From the NCBI RefSeq assembly GCF_001512305.1, contig NZ_LNUT01000004.1:65784-129783 (forward strand): DNA of 64,000 bases. The letters run 5' to 3'. The number at the start of each line of letters is the position of its first letter. Within the stretch, counting starts at the first letter, position 1. Below are positions 38,356 through 47,919 of the stretch, piece by piece. The notes beneath the pieces were generated by a model. That model was given only the letters and a program-made list of their open reading frames with translations. It had not been told where the DNA came from and made no database searches. Source of the stretch: Arthrobacter sp. EPSL27. Its GTDB lineage: Bacteria > Actinomycetota > Actinomycetes > Actinomycetales > Micrococcaceae. The position numbers were made by a program, and so were the translations under genes.

Positions 38356-39168
38356 ATGGACATCAAAGGTACGGTTGCGCTGATTACGGGCGGGGCCTCG
38401 GGACTGGGCGCGGCCACCGCCCGGCGCTTGTTCGACGCCGGCGCCTCGGTGGTTCTGGTGGACCTGCCGGGCTCTGCCGGCGACGCCTTCGCCGCCGAAC
38501 TGAATACCCGGGCCGAAGCCCCGGCACGGGGCCAGGCGGGGAACCGGGCGGTGTTCGTTCCCGCCGATGTCACCAGCGAAAGCGAGGTGCAGGCGGCCGT
38601 GGACGCCGCCGTCGCCCTTGGCCCGCTGCGGATCGTGGTCAACTGCGCCGGCATCGCCACCCCCGGGAAGGTCCTGGGCCGCGACGGCGTGCTGCCGCTG
38701 GAGACCTTCAGCCGGGTCATCCAGATCAACCTCGTGGGGACCTTCAACGTCATCCGGCTCGCGGCGGCCGCGATGGCCGCCACGGAACCGGCCGTGACCG
38801 AGCTCGGCGGCCCGGAGCGCGGCGTCATCATCAACACCGCCTCGGTGGCGGCGTTCGACGGCCAGATCGGCCAGCCCGCCTACTCGGCCTCCAAGGGCGC
38901 GGTGCACGCCATGACGCTGCCGATCGCCCGCGAACTCGCGCGGTCGCTCATCCGGGTGGTCACCATTGCGCCGGGCATCTTCGAGACCCCGATGATGGCC
39001 GGACTGCCGCAGGAGGCCCAGGATTCCCTCGGGCAGCAGGTGCCGCACCCGTCCCGGCTGGGCCGCCCCGCCGAGTACGCCAACCTTGCCGCCCACATTG
39101 TCGACAACGCCATGCTCAACGGCGAAACCATCCGCCTCGACGGCGCCATCCGGATGGGACCGAAGTAA
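38356..39168 (+). CDS. SDR family 3-hydroxyacyl-CoA dehydrogenase (type II)
   Basis: A 270-residue short-chain dehydrogenase. The cofactor loop is TGGASGLG (11-18), NCAG is present and the catalytic pair is Y176 and K180 (YSASK). [20 protein letters not shown] and [15 protein letters not shown] closely match the HSD17B10-type 3-hydroxyacyl-CoA dehydrogenases. The start has a perfect AAGGAGG. It overlaps an acyl-CoA dehydrogenase gene by one base, so both act in a fatty or branched acyl-CoA beta-oxidation step. Confidence 0.93.
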   Translation: MDIKGTVALITGGASGLGAATARRLFDAGASVVLVDLPGSAGDAFAAELNTRAEAPARGQAGNRAVFVPADVTSESEVQAAVDAAVALGPLRIVVNCAGIATPGKVLGRDGVLPLETFSRVIQINLVGTFNVIRLAAAAMAATEPAVTELGGPERGVIINTASVAAFDGQIGQPAYSASKGAVHAMTLPIARELARSLIRVVTIAPGIFETPMMAGLPQEAQDSLGQQVPHPSRLGRPAEYANLAAHIVDNAMLNGETIRLDGAIRMGPK

Positions 39169-40397
39169 TGAGCGCCGACGTGATGCGCGCCGAAGCCGGC
39201 GCGGCCGCCGGCGCCGGGCGGGACCTGCCCACCGCTGATTTTTTCGACTTCGAGGCGATGCTCAACGCCGCGGAGCAGGCCAAACTCGCTGAACTGCGGG
39301 AGTTCCTGGCCCGTGAGGTGGCGCCCTATGCCGGCGAGTGGTGGAACAAGGCGGAGTTCCCCGCCCACATCCTGCCCCAGCTGGCGGCCCTGGAGCTCAG
39401 CGCGCCCGCCCAGCGCGGCTACAGCCACCTGTTCGCCGGGCTGGTCATCGCCGAGATCACGCGGGTGGACACCTCGCTCGCAACGTTCTTCCTGGTCCAC
39501 CACGACCTCTTCGTCGAGTCCCTCTACGGCTTCGGCTCGGAGGAACAGAAGGCGCGCCTGCTGGACGACGCCGCCAACCTGCGGACCACCGGCGCGTTCG
39601 CGCTCACCGAACCGGACCACGGCTCCGACGTGGCCGGCGGGATGGAGACCACCGCCCGCCGTGTCGCCGGCGGGGCGCCCGACGGCGGGGACACCTGGGT
39701 GCTCAACGGCGCCAAGCGCTGGATCGGCAACGGGACATTCTGCGACTACATGCTGGTCTGGGCGCGGGACGAGGCCGACGGCGGCATCCGCGGCTTCATC
39801 GTCGACGCCACCCTCCCGGGCGTGACCCGGAGCCGGATCGAGAACAAGATCGCGCTGCGCACCGTGCAGAACGCGGACATCACCTTCAAGGACGTCCAGG
39901 TGGCGGAGGCGGACCGCTTCGCCGGGATCAGCAGCTTCGAGGACACCAACGAGCTGCTGCGCGGCTCCCGGATCATGGTCGCCTGGCAGGGTGTGGGCCA
40001 GCAGCTGGCCGCCTTCGACGTCGCCCGGCAGTACGCCGTCGAACGCCAGCAGTTTGGACGGCCGCTGGCGAAATTCCAGCTGGTCCAGCAGCAGCTGGTG
40101 ACCATGCTGGGCAACGCCGTCGCGAGCATGGGCATGATGGTCCGCATCGCCCAGCTGCAGGAGCAGGGTGCCGCGGACATGCCCCAGGTGGCGCTGGCGA
40201 AGTCCTACGTCAGTGCCCGCATGCGGGAAACCGTGGCCATGGGCCGGTCCCTGCTGGGCGGCAACGGGATTGTCACCGACTTTGCGATGGCCAAGATCTT
40301 CGCCGACGCGGAGGCCATCTACACCTACGAGGGATCGTTCGAGATCAACACCCTCATCGTGGGACGGGCCGTGACAGGGGTGTCCGCGATCGTCTAG
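39168..40397 (+). CDS. Acyl-CoA dehydrogenase
   Basis: A 409-residue FAD enzyme. FALTEPDHGSDVAGG is the first signature, WVLNGAKRWIGNGTFCDYML binds FAD, and the catalytic base is E388 in YTYEGSFEIN, as in glutaryl-CoA/short-chain-type dehydrogenases. The start codon overlaps the SDR stop (TAATG), so translation is coupled. The gene ends four bases inside the convergent DUF1684 gene. Acyl chain preference is not known. Confidence 0.95.
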   Translation: MSADVMRAEAGAAAGAGRDLPTADFFDFEAMLNAAEQAKLAELREFLAREVAPYAGEWWNKAEFPAHILPQLAALELSAPAQRGYSHLFAGLVIAEITRVDTSLATFFLVHHDLFVESLYGFGSEEQKARLLDDAANLRTTGAFALTEPDHGSDVAGGMETTARRVAGGAPDGGDTWVLNGAKRWIGNGTFCDYMLVWARDEADGGIRGFIVDATLPGVTRSRIENKIALRTVQNADITFKDVQVAEADRFAGISSFEDTNELLRGSRIMVAWQGVGQQLAAFDVARQYAVERQQFGRPLAKFQLVQQQLVTMLGNAVASMGMMVRIAQLQEQGAADMPQVALAKSYVSARMRETVAMGRSLLGGNGIVTDFAMAKIFADAEAIYTYEGSFEINTLIVGRAVTGVSAIV

Positions 40398-41236
40398 AGC
40401 AGGCCGGGCTCCTTCTCCCCGGCTTCGATCCGGTAGTCCAGGCTGTTGTTTTTCACCGGCATGGGGCAGGTGCCGTAAGGGGTGAAGGCGCTGGGGTAGT
40501 TGATGGCCCGGTTGAAGTCCAGGATCACCGTCTGGTTCCCCTGGGCATCGGTGCGGGGCCGGGCCGTGGAGACCTTCCGCCACTCGTCGGTACTTTCGCC
40601 GTTCGTCTCGTCGTGGAACGTGACGGTCAGCGCGCCGAGCTTCTCCTCCTCGGCCTGCAGCCGGAACTCGTGGTCCTTGCCGGGGAGCCGGAACCCCAGT
40701 TCGCCGACGGACCGGTGCACCCCGTCCACCAGCGGGTTGGCGGTGCCGATCGGGACGTCGACGGGCTCCGGATAGGGGTGGAAGCGCGCCTCGACCACCA
40801 GGTCGGGCCGGTAGTCGAAGGTGGGGACACCGTCGAACCCGGTGAACACGGGCGACGTGGAATCCCTGGTGCGCACCGCGTACCTGCCGCCGCGCATGGC
40901 GAGTTCCACCTGCACCTGCCGCCCGTCACCGCCGCCGTACTGGACCCAGAACAGCGACTCCTCATCGGAAAGCGCCGCGCTGATGGTGCCGTCCACCGGG
41001 GCGCCGGTCTCCACGAGGGTGATCCCGTCAGCCGCCGCGGCGGTGAGGAACGCCGTCGTGCCGTCCGTGGACCAGAGCCCGGGGGCGAGGTCGACGGCGG
41101 CCGGCTTGTCCTCCAGCCATTGGAAGGATGTCAGGGTCAGCCAGCCGTAGTCGCTGGCCAGGGCCGTGTTGCGGTTGTTCCGGAAGCGCTGCCAGCGGGC
41201 CAGCTGGGCGTCGGTGCCGGGGTTGGTGGTGGTCAC
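40394..41236 (-). CDS. DUF1684 domain protein
   Basis: A 280-residue soluble protein of the DUF1684 family. Characteristic segments are RWQRFRNNRNTALASDYGWL, DYRPDLVVEARFHPYP, and near the C-terminus VILDFNRAINYPSAFTPYGT followed by CPMP. The GTG at 41236 is chosen because AGGAGGA lies six bases upstream. No enzymatic function is established for the family. Co-directional with the TetR gene 19 bases upstream, so they may form an operon. Confidence 0.9.
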   Translation of the reverse strand: MTTTNPGTDAQLARWQRFRNNRNTALASDYGWLTLTSFQWLEDKPAAVDLAPGLWSTDGTTAFLTAAAADGITLVETGAPVDGTISAALSDEESLFWVQYGGGDGRQVQVELAMRGGRYAVRTRDSTSPVFTGFDGVPTFDYRPDLVVEARFHPYPEPVDVPIGTANPLVDGVHRSVGELGFRLPGKDHEFRLQAEEEKLGALTVTFHDETNGESTDEWRKVSTARPRTDAQGNQTVILDFNRAINYPSAFTPYGTCPMPVKNNSLDYRIEAGEKEPGLL

Positions 41237-41255
41237 GGGTTCCTCCTGCTGCGGG

Positions 41256-41873
41256 TCAGTTGGGGTGGTGTGTGCCGAGGCTGGCTGCAACCAGGTGGGC
41301 TGCCGTTGCCTTGGCCGCGGCGGCCGCGGACGGATCGGCGTCAAGCACACCGCTGGCGAGGCCGCCGTCCAGGACCAGGGTCAGGCTGCGGGCCAGCTGG
41401 TCCGGATCCGGGGCGCCGGCGCGGCCGGCCAGGTCCCGGATCCAGGCGCGGACCTGCTGTTTGTGGGCCACCGTCCGTTCGTGCACCCGGGTGCCGGACG
41501 CGGACTCGGCGGCGGCGTTGATGAAGGCGCAACCGCGGTAGCCGTCGCGGCGGCAGGCGGTGGTCAGGGCGTCGAACAGGCCAACGAGCTGGTCAGCGGG
41601 CTCCGGCCCAGAGGCTTCCGCGGCGGCGTGGAGCTGCCCGGTCCACACGCCGTCCACCTTTTCCAGATAGGCCAGGATGAGGTCATCCTTGGCGGGGAAG
41701 TACTTGTAGAACGTGGCCTTCGCGACGCCGGACTCGGCGATGATCGTGTCGATGCCGGCGGCCCGGAGCCCCTGGGCGTAGAAGAGACGGAAGGCGGTGG
41801 CGAGGATCTTGTCCCTGGCCTGCCCGGCCGGGGTGCGGGCTGCCTGCTTTCCCGTGGCTGCTGGCGGCGTCAT
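41256..41873 (-). CDS. TetR/AcrR family transcriptional regulator
   Basis: A 205-residue repressor. The N-terminal helix-turn-helix is GIDTIIAESGVAKATFYKYF, followed by a helical ligand domain with YRGCAFINAAAE, as in TetR members linked to quinone or aldehyde reductases. It is divergent from an NAD(P)-binding reductase; three 6-2-6 palindromes in the 140-base gap are likely operators, so it should regulate itself and the reductase. Confidence 0.92.
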   Translation of the reverse strand: MTPPAATGKQAARTPAGQARDKILATAFRLFYAQGLRAAGIDTIIAESGVAKATFYKYFPAKDDLILAYLEKVDGVWTGQLHAAAEASGPEPADQLVGLFDALTTACRRDGYRGCAFINAAAESASGTRVHERTVAHKQQVRAWIRDLAGRAGAPDPDQLARSLTLVLDGGLASGVLDADPSAAAAAKATAAHLVAASLGTHHPN

Positions 41874-41897
41874 GGGTCCATGCTACCTCCGGGGTGG

Positions 41898-41970
41898 ACA
41901 GACCAGTCTGTGCGTCATTGCCGCAGACAGGTCTGTCTGGTAGCCTCCAAAACAGCAGACAGCCCTGTCT
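41898..41970. promoter_or_regulatory. Three palindromic operators for the TetR regulator
   Basis: Three 6-2-6 dyads share an AGAC half: ACAGAC-CA-GTCTGT (41898-41911), AGACAG-GT-CTGTCT (41925-41938, extendable to 16 bp) and AGACAG-CC-CTGTCT (41957-41970). Centres are 27 and 32 bp apart, close to three helical turns. They fill the gap between the divergent TetR and reductase genes. Confidence 0.75.
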
Positions 41971-42013
41971 ACCGTTGAGCCCGCCGATACCCATCCAGAA
42001 ATTCGAGGACGCC

Positions 42014-42694
42014 ATGAAGATCGCCGTATTGGGAACCGGGACCGTCGGCCCCGCAATCGCCGGGGCGCTGTCCGGCCTGGGGCACCACGTCGTCATCGGC
42101 ACCCGCGACCCGGAAGCGACGCTGGTCCGCACCGAACCCGGCGCGACGGGAGGCCCGCCCTTCGCCGAATGGCACGCGGCGCACAGTCGGGTCGGCGTCG
42201 CCACGTACGCGGACGCCGCCGCCGGCGCCGACGTCGTGGTCAACGCAACCAACGGCACCGGCTCCCTGGCCGCCCTGGGCGCGGCAGGGGCGGAAAACCT
42301 CGCCGGCAAGGTGCTGATCGACGTCGCCAATCCGCTGGACTTCTCCCACGGCTTCCCGCCGTCGCTGAACCCCGTGAACACGGACAGCCTGGGCGAGCAG
42401 ATCCAGCGGACCTTCCCGGAGGCGCGCGTGGTCAAGACCCTCAACACGATGAACGCGGGCGTGATGGTGGACCCGGCGAGCGTTGCCGGGGGAGACCACT
42501 CGGTATTTGTCTCCGGAAACGATGTCGATGCCAAGGAAGTTGTGAGCGGGCTGCTCAGGGACCTGGGCCACCGCGACATCATCGACCTGGGCGACATCAC
42601 CACCGCCCGCGGCGCCGAAATGGTGCTGCCGATCTGGCTGCGGGTCTGGGGCGCGCTGGGAACCGGAGCGTTCAACTTCAAGATCGCCCGCTAG
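42014..42694 (+). CDS. NADPH-dependent F420-reductase-like NAD(P)-binding protein
   Basis: A 226-residue single-domain Rossmann protein starting MKIAVLGTGTVGPAIAGAL, with VVNATNGTGSLAAL, VLIDVANPLDFSHGFPPSL and VVKTLNTMNAGVMVDP, as in F420H2:NADP oxidoreductase (Fno)-like proteins. Many such proteins are uncharacterised dehydrogenases, so the F420 role is not assured. GAGGA precedes the ATG. Divergent from the TetR regulator that probably controls it. Confidence 0.9.
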   Translation: MKIAVLGTGTVGPAIAGALSGLGHHVVIGTRDPEATLVRTEPGATGGPPFAEWHAAHSRVGVATYADAAAGADVVVNATNGTGSLAALGAAGAENLAGKVLIDVANPLDFSHGFPPSLNPVNTDSLGEQIQRTFPEARVVKTLNTMNAGVMVDPASVAGGDHSVFVSGNDVDAKEVVSGLLRDLGHRDIIDLGDITTARGAEMVLPIWLRVWGALGTGAFNFKIAR

Positions 42695-42853
42695 GCCGGC
42701 CGGCGGCGGGGCCTGTGCGCGCCCGGCCCGACACTATCTGAGACGGATTCCCGGCACGCGGCGGCTGCAGGTAGCATCTTTGAGGAAGAAAGTAACCCGG
42801 CTCACAGTATCCAGCGCAGTGTACGAGCCAAGTCCTCTTGAGAGATTGATTCC

Positions 42854-45670
42854 ATGGCTGACACTGCAATGCATTCTGACACCGATCTTGCCGCCGAGCT
42901 CCGGGCCGACGTCCGCCGGGTGTCCACCCTCCTCGGCGAATCGCTGGTCCGCCAGCACGGCCCGGAACTCCTGGACCTCGTGGAGCAGGTGCGCCTGCTG
43001 ACGAAGGAGTCCAAGGAGGCTGCCCGCGGCGGTGCCGATGCCACCGGGCCGTGGAGCTCGTACGACGTCGTCGCCCAGGTCCGCGAGCTGCTCGGCTCCC
43101 TGCCCCTGGAGCAGGCGACGGACCTTGTCCGTGCCTTCGCGTTCTACTTCCACCTGGCCAACGCCGCCGAGCAGGTCCACCGGGTCCGCGGGCTGCGCAC
43201 GCGGCAGGAAAAGGACGGCTGGCTGGCCAAGGCTGTCGCCGACGTCGCCGGGCAGGCCGGCCCCACGGTGCTGCAGGACGTGGTGAACGAACTCGATGTC
43301 CGCCCCATCTTCACCGCGCACCCCACCGAGGCCTCCCGCCGGTCCGTGCTGGACAAGGTGCGCCGGCTCTCCGACATCCTCGCGGAGACCACCGCGGAGG
43401 GAACATCCGCGCGGCGCCGCCAGGACCGGCAGCTGGCCGAGGTGATCGACCAGATGTGGCAGACGGACGAACTCCGCCAGGTCCGGCCCACCCCCGTGGA
43501 CGAGGCCCGGAACGCGATCTACTACCTCACCGGCATTCTGGGCGACGCCATGCCGGAGATGCTCTCGGACCTCTCCGAACTGCTCGCCGAGCACGGCGTC
43601 AGCCTCCCCGCGGAGAAGGCACCCATCCGCTTCGGGTCCTGGATCGGCGGTGACCGGGACGGCAACCCCAACGTCACCGCAGCCGTCACCCGCGAGATTC
43701 TGCAGATCCAGAACCAGCACGCCGTCCGGATCAGCATCGGCCTCATCGACGGGCTGATCTCCATCCTGTCGAACTCGACGGCGCTCGCCGGGGCGGACAG
43801 CGAGCTGCTGGAGTCGATCGACGTCGACCTCAAGAACCTGCCCGGGCTGGACCGCCGCGTCCTCGAACTGAACGCCCAGGAGCCGTACCGGCTCAAGCTC
43901 ACCTGCATCAAGGCCAAGCTGCTGAACACCGCCCGGCGCGTCTCGGCCGGGTCGGCGCACGAGCCGGGCCGCGACTACACCGCCACCGCCGAGCTGATCG
44001 CCGAGCTGGGCCTGCTGGAGCGTTCGCTCCGCAACCATCACGCCGCCCTCGCCGCCGACGGGGCCCTGGCCCGGGTCCGCCGCGCCATCGCCTCCTTCGG
44101 CCTGCACCTGGCCACCCTCGACATCCGAGAGCACGCGGACCACCACCACGACGCCGTCGGGCAGCTGATGGACCGCCTGGGCGGGCCCGGGGTCCGCTAC
44201 GCGGAACTCAGCCGGCCCGAACGGCTGGAGGTGCTGGGCTCGGAACTGGCCTCGCGCCGCCCGCTGTCCGGCCACCCGATCAAGCTCGACGGCGTCGCCG
44301 ACGGTACGTACGACGTCTTCCGTGAGATCCGCCGTGCCCTGCGCACCTACGGCCCGGACGTGATCGAGACGTACATCATCTCCATGACACGGGGTGCGGA
44401 CGACGTCCTGGCCGCGGCGGTGCTGGCCCGCGAAGCCGGGCTGGTCAGCCTCTTCGGCGAGGCACCCTACGCCCGGATCGGCTTCGCACCGCTCCTGGAG
44501 ACGGTGGAGGAGCTGCGTGCCTCGGCCGAGATCGTGGACCAGCTGCTGTCCGACCCGTCGTACCGCGAGCTGGTCCGGCTCCGCGGCGACGTGCAGGAAA
44601 TCATGCTCGGCTACTCGGACTCCAACAAGGAATCCGGGGTGATGACCAGCCAGTGGGAGATCCACAAGACCCAGCGCAAGCTCCGGGATGTCGCCGCGAA
44701 GCACGGCGTCCGGGTGCGCCTCTTCCACGGCCGCGGCGGCTCGGTGGGCCGCGGCGGCGGGCCCACCTACGACGCCATCATGGCCCAGCCGAACGGTGTG
44801 CTGGAAGGCGAGATCAAGTTCACCGAGCAGGGTGAGGTCATCTCGGACAAGTACTCGCTGCCCGAGCTCGCCCGGGAGAACCTGGAGCTCTCGCTCGCGG
44901 CCGTCCTGCAGGGCTCGGCGCTGCACCGCACCCCGCGCACCTCCGAGGACCAGCGCGAACGCTACGGCCACGTCATGGAGACCGTTTCCGACGCCGCGTT
45001 CGCCCGGTACCGGACGCTGATCGATGACCCTGACCTGCCCGCGTACTTCATGGCGTCCACCCCGGTGGAGCAGCTGGGGTCCCTCAACATCGGCTCGCGG
45101 CCGTCCAAGCGGCCCGATTCCGGCGCGGGACTCGAGGGCCTGCGGGCCATCCCGTGGGTGTTCGGCTGGACCCAGTCGCGGCAGATCGTCCCGGGCTGGT
45201 TCGGCGTCGGCTCCGGGCTCAAGGCCGCCCGCGAGGCCGGGCACTCGGCCCAACTGGTGGAGATGATGGACGGCTGGCACTTCTTCCGGTCCGTGCTGTC
45301 CAACGTGGAAATGACGCTGGCCAAAACGGACATGGACATCGCCGGCTACTACGTCTCCACGCTGGTGCCGGAGGAACTGCACCACCTCTTCCGCGCCATC
45401 CGGGCCGAATACGAGCTCACCGTCGCGGAGATCCAGAACCTCACCGGCGAGGACCTGCTCCTCGACGCCCAGCCCACGCTGAAGCGCTCGCTGGAGATCC
45501 GGGACCAGTACCTCGACCCGATCAGCTACCTGCAGGTGGAATTGCTGCGCCGGGTGCGGTCCGAGGGGGCCGGAGAGAGCATGTCCAACGGCGAGATCGA
45601 CGAGCGCCTGCAGCGCGCCATGCTGATCACGGTGAACGGTGTGGCGGCCGGCCTGCGCAACACCGGCTGA
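42854..45670 (+). CDS. ppc: Phosphoenolpyruvate carboxylase
   Basis: A 938-residue enzyme that carboxylates PEP to oxaloacetate. The first signature [12 protein letters not shown] contains catalytic H156; [10 protein letters not shown] and [18 protein letters not shown] form the second site; and the protein ends in RNTG, the conserved C-terminus. A weak promoter, TTGAGG (42780-42785) and CACAGT (42803-42808), lies 46 bases upstream. It supplies anaplerotic oxaloacetate and complements the glyoxylate shunt at 11-15 kb. Confidence 0.97.
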   Translation: MADTAMHSDTDLAAELRADVRRVSTLLGESLVRQHGPELLDLVEQVRLLTKESKEAARGGADATGPWSSYDVVAQVRELLGSLPLEQATDLVRAFAFYFHLANAAEQVHRVRGLRTRQEKDGWLAKAVADVAGQAGPTVLQDVVNELDVRPIFTAHPTEASRRSVLDKVRRLSDILAETTAEGTSARRRQDRQLAEVIDQMWQTDELRQVRPTPVDEARNAIYYLTGILGDAMPEMLSDLSELLAEHGVSLPAEKAPIRFGSWIGGDRDGNPNVTAAVTREILQIQNQHAVRISIGLIDGLISILSNSTALAGADSELLESIDVDLKNLPGLDRRVLELNAQEPYRLKLTCIKAKLLNTARRVSAGSAHEPGRDYTATAELIAELGLLERSLRNHHAALAADGALARVRRAIASFGLHLATLDIREHADHHHDAVGQLMDRLGGPGVRYAELSRPERLEVLGSELASRRPLSGHPIKLDGVADGTYDVFREIRRALRTYGPDVIETYIISMTRGADDVLAAAVLAREAGLVSLFGEAPYARIGFAPLLETVEELRASAEIVDQLLSDPSYRELVRLRGDVQEIMLGYSDSNKESGVMTSQWEIHKTQRKLRDVAAKHGVRVRLFHGRGGSVGRGGGPTYDAIMAQPNGVLEGEIKFTEQGEVISDKYSLPELARENLELSLAAVLQGSALHRTPRTSEDQRERYGHVMETVSDAAFARYRTLIDDPDLPAYFMASTPVEQLGSLNIGSRPSKRPDSGAGLEGLRAIPWVFGWTQSRQIVPGWFGVGSGLKAAREAGHSAQLVEMMDGWHFFRSVLSNVEMTLAKTDMDIAGYYVSTLVPEELHHLFRAIRAEYELTVAEIQNLTGEDLLLDAQPTLKRSLEIRDQYLDPISYLQVELLRRVRSEGAGESMSNGEIDERLQRAMLITVNGVAAGLRNTG

Positions 45671-45792
45671 CCCTCAGACCCTCCCTCAGGTGTGGCGGGT
45701 TTTTTCCGGACCCTCCCTCAGTGCCTGCGGGAGGGTCCGCCTAGATCCGGCCGGATCTGCGGGAGGGTCGAGGGGCGGCTAGGGTTGATTCC
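45671..45792. terminator. Terminator region with CTCCCTCA repeats after ppc
   Basis: A run of six T follows GTGTGGCGGG at 45691-45705 just after ppc. Then GGACCCTCCC (45708-45717) pairs with GGGAGGGTCC (45729-45738), with a further CAG/CTG pair in the loop, and a 16-bp palindrome AGATCCGGCCGGATCT lies at 45743-45758. Three partial copies of GACCCTCCCTCAG are present. The region probably ends ppc transcription. Confidence 0.6.
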
Positions 45793-46098
45793 ATGCCGTC
45801 CTTCCAGACCAGACTGAAGATCACCGGCCTGAAGCCGGGAAATCCGCCCGAGGCCGTGATGGCCGCGGCCGTCGAAGCGCTGGAGACCAGGCACCACGTC
45901 GAGGCGAACCAGCTCGAACTGGCCGGCGGCGTGCCGCAGCTGCACCTGCGCTTCCTCGTGGAGCCGACGTCCTACAGCGGTGAGAACAGCCAGGCGCTGG
46001 AGTCGGCCGCGATGATGCGCGACGCCGTCGAACGCGTTGCCGTGACCGGGAACCTGATGGTGCTCCGCCGCAACAGGGGCCGCTGGGCGCCCGTGTAG
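45793..46098 (+). CDS. Small conserved protein of unknown function
   Basis: A 101-residue protein, MPSFQTRLKITGLKPGNPPE at the start, with a predicted beta-alpha-beta fold (AVMAAAVEALETRHHVEANQ, LHLRFLVEPTSYSGENSQAL). No signal peptide or membrane span. Codon use is like that of its neighbours, which supports a real gene. I do not recognise a family. Convergent with the DedA gene. Confidence 0.7.
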   Translation: MPSFQTRLKITGLKPGNPPEAVMAAAVEALETRHHVEANQLELAGGVPQLHLRFLVEPTSYSGENSQALESAAMMRDAVERVAVTGNLMVLRRNRGRWAPV

Positions 46099-46121
46099 AT
46101 GCTGCGCGGGACGGGTGCGGG

Positions 46122-46748
46122 TCAGAAGTCCAGTTCGTCGTCGGGCCCGTCCACCACGGGAGAGCTGTTGCCGCGCCTCCGCGTGACCACCACGCCCACT
46201 ATGACGCCGATCAGGATCCCGACGCCGACGCCGATCAGCGAGCTCGCCCAGAACGGCAGGCCCGTGGCCGCGCCCGTGGCGTAGCCGAGGCCGACGGACC
46301 ACGCCGCCCACAGGAGGCCGCCGAGGGCCGCGCAGAGACTGAATCCGCGGGTGGAGACGTTGGCGATGCCGGCCGCGGCGGTAGTGGCCAGCCGGCCGCC
46401 AGGGATGAACCGGATGCCGATGATGGCCCCGTAGGTGGTGGACCGGCCCGCCTTCCCGATCGCCGTGTGCACGGACTGGTGGAAGACACGGCCCCACCGC
46501 CACCGGTCCAGGACATGGCTCAGGCGGCGCTTGAAGAGCTGGAACACTAGCATGTCGCCCAGCCACGACGCGGCCGCCGCGAGGAACACCACCAGGAACG
46601 CGTTGGCGCGGCCGGCGGCGGACAGGGCGCCGCCGGTGATGACCACCATCTCGGACGGGACCGGCGGAAAAATGGCATCGCCCATGACAATCGGGACGAT
46701 CCAGAAGTAGATCGCGTCCCGCCAGCCGTCCGCGCTGCCGAAGTCCAT
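46122..46748 (-). CDS. DedA family membrane protein
   Basis: A protein of about 208 residues from the ATG at 46748; a GTG two codons upstream (46754) is the alternative. It has the DedA/SNARE-associated core: PPVPSEMVVITGGALSAAGR, AAAASWLGDMLVFQLFKRRL, and GIRFIPGGRLATTAAAGIAN, with about four to five membrane spans. DedA proteins act as undecaprenyl-phosphate or polyprenyl lipid flippases or in membrane homeostasis. An acidic C-terminal tail (GPDDELDF) follows. Confidence 0.93.
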   Translation of the reverse strand: MDFGSADGWRDAIYFWIVPIVMGDAIFPPVPSEMVVITGGALSAAGRANAFLVVFLAAAASWLGDMLVFQLFKRRLSHVLDRWRWGRVFHQSVHTAIGKAGRSTTYGAIIGIRFIPGGRLATTAAAGIANVSTRGFSLCAALGGLLWAAWSVGLGYATGAATGLPFWASSLIGVGVGILIGVIVGVVVTRRRGNSSPVVDGPDDELDF

Positions 46749-46829
46749 GGGCACAAATTACCGCACTTGCGTCCGGTCGGACCTACGGGCTGGGATGAGG
46801 CTGCGGTGTGCGGCTGCCGCCGCGCGGGC

Positions 46830-47801
46830 TCAGCGCGCTTCGCTGAGCTCCAGGCCGCTGCGGTATTCGACGGGTTTTCCGGAGATGGGGTCCACGAACC
46901 GGATGCCGCGGGCCAGGAGCTGGAGCGGCTTGGTGTAGTCATCCGGGGCCTTGTCCAGCAGGTCCGGATAGAAGGCGTCGTTGACGATCCCCAGGCCCAG
47001 GGACGCCATATGCACGCGGAGCTGGTGGGTCTTGCCCGAGTGCGGCTCGAGCCGGTACAGCGCGCGCCGCTGGCCGCCGTCGGGCGTGCCGCTGGTTTCC
47101 CTGCCCTGGGCGGGAGCGCCGGGGCCGGCGAAGGTGCGCAGCCGCTCGATGCGGGTTTCCGCGTTGGGCTCGCCGTCCACCACTTCGGCGAGCAGGTAGC
47201 TGCGGGACTTGGTCATCCGGTTCCGGACCACCACGGGAAAGTCGACGGCGGGATGCCCGGGCGCGGGCTCCGCCGCGGACACGCACTCGTACTCCTTCTG
47301 CACCTGGCGCTTTTCGAAGAGCACCTGGTAGCGGCCGCGGGTTTCGGGGTTGGTGGAGAGCAGGAGGATCCCGGCGGTCATCCGGTCCAGCCGGTGCATG
47401 GGGATCAGGTCCGGCAGGCCCAGCTGGTTCCGGAGCCGCACCAGGGCCGACTCCTGGATGTAGGTGCCGCCGGGGGTGGTGGGCAGGAAGTGCGGCTTGT
47501 CCACCACAAGGAGGTGCTCGTCCTGGTGCAGGATGCCCAGCTCCACGGGGATCCGGGTTTCCGGGGGAAGGGTGCGGTAGTACCAGATGAAGGTGTGGTC
47601 CTCGAGCCTGGTGCGCCGGTCCAGGGGGATGCCGCCCTCGCCCACGATCTCGCCGGCGTCGAAACGCTCCTCGATGCCCTGCGGGTCGATATGGCCCCAG
47701 CGGTGCATCATGTAGTCCATCGCGGTTTCCCACGGGCCCTCGTCCGGCAGGCGCAGACGGGTGGCGTTGACGCCGTCGCGCACGGGAAGGGGGGATTGCA
47801 T
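46830..47801 (-). CDS. RluA-family pseudouridine synthase
   Basis: A 323-residue RNA-modifying enzyme. The catalytic motif is HRLDRMTAG with D139; other family segments are DEHLLVVDKPHFLPTTPGG and YRLEPHSGKTHQLRVHMASL. The S4-like N-terminus is replaced by a short variant (IEERFDAGEIVGEGG). It probably isomerises uridines in 23S rRNA or tRNA; exact targets are unknown. ATG at 47801; a GTG immediately before it is also possible. Confidence 0.93.
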   Translation of the reverse strand: MQSPLPVRDGVNATRLRLPDEGPWETAMDYMMHRWGHIDPQGIEERFDAGEIVGEGGIPLDRRTRLEDHTFIWYYRTLPPETRIPVELGILHQDEHLLVVDKPHFLPTTPGGTYIQESALVRLRNQLGLPDLIPMHRLDRMTAGILLLSTNPETRGRYQVLFEKRQVQKEYECVSAAEPAPGHPAVDFPVVVRNRMTKSRSYLLAEVVDGEPNAETRIERLRTFAGPGAPAQGRETSGTPDGGQRRALYRLEPHSGKTHQLRVHMASLGLGIVNDAFYPDLLDKAPDDYTKPLQLLARGIRFVDPISGKPVEYRSGLELSEAR

Positions 47802-47883
47802 CACCGGTCCATTCTACGGCGGCGGGCGCGGGCGCCGCCCCGGAGGCGGCGAGCCCCACCCCCATCCGACGATAAAAAAGTTC

Positions 47884-47913
47884 TTGACAAATAAAACTGT
47901 CGGTAGCGAGACT
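47884..47913 (+). promoter_or_regulatory. Promoter of ArsR-family gene, possibly leaderless
   Basis: A perfect TTGACA (47884-47889) is followed after 18 bases by GAGACT (47908-47913). The expected transcription start is at or within a base or two of the ATG at 47920, so the mRNA may be leaderless; no convincing Shine-Dalgarno is present. The AT-rich spacer has a GACA/TGTC dyad. Confidence 0.5.
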
Positions 47914-47919
47914 GGTGGC

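Noticed and set aside
42734..45385. 883-codon minus-strand frame opposite ppc
   Set aside because: Composition of an antisense shadow of ppc, which has all catalytic motifs.
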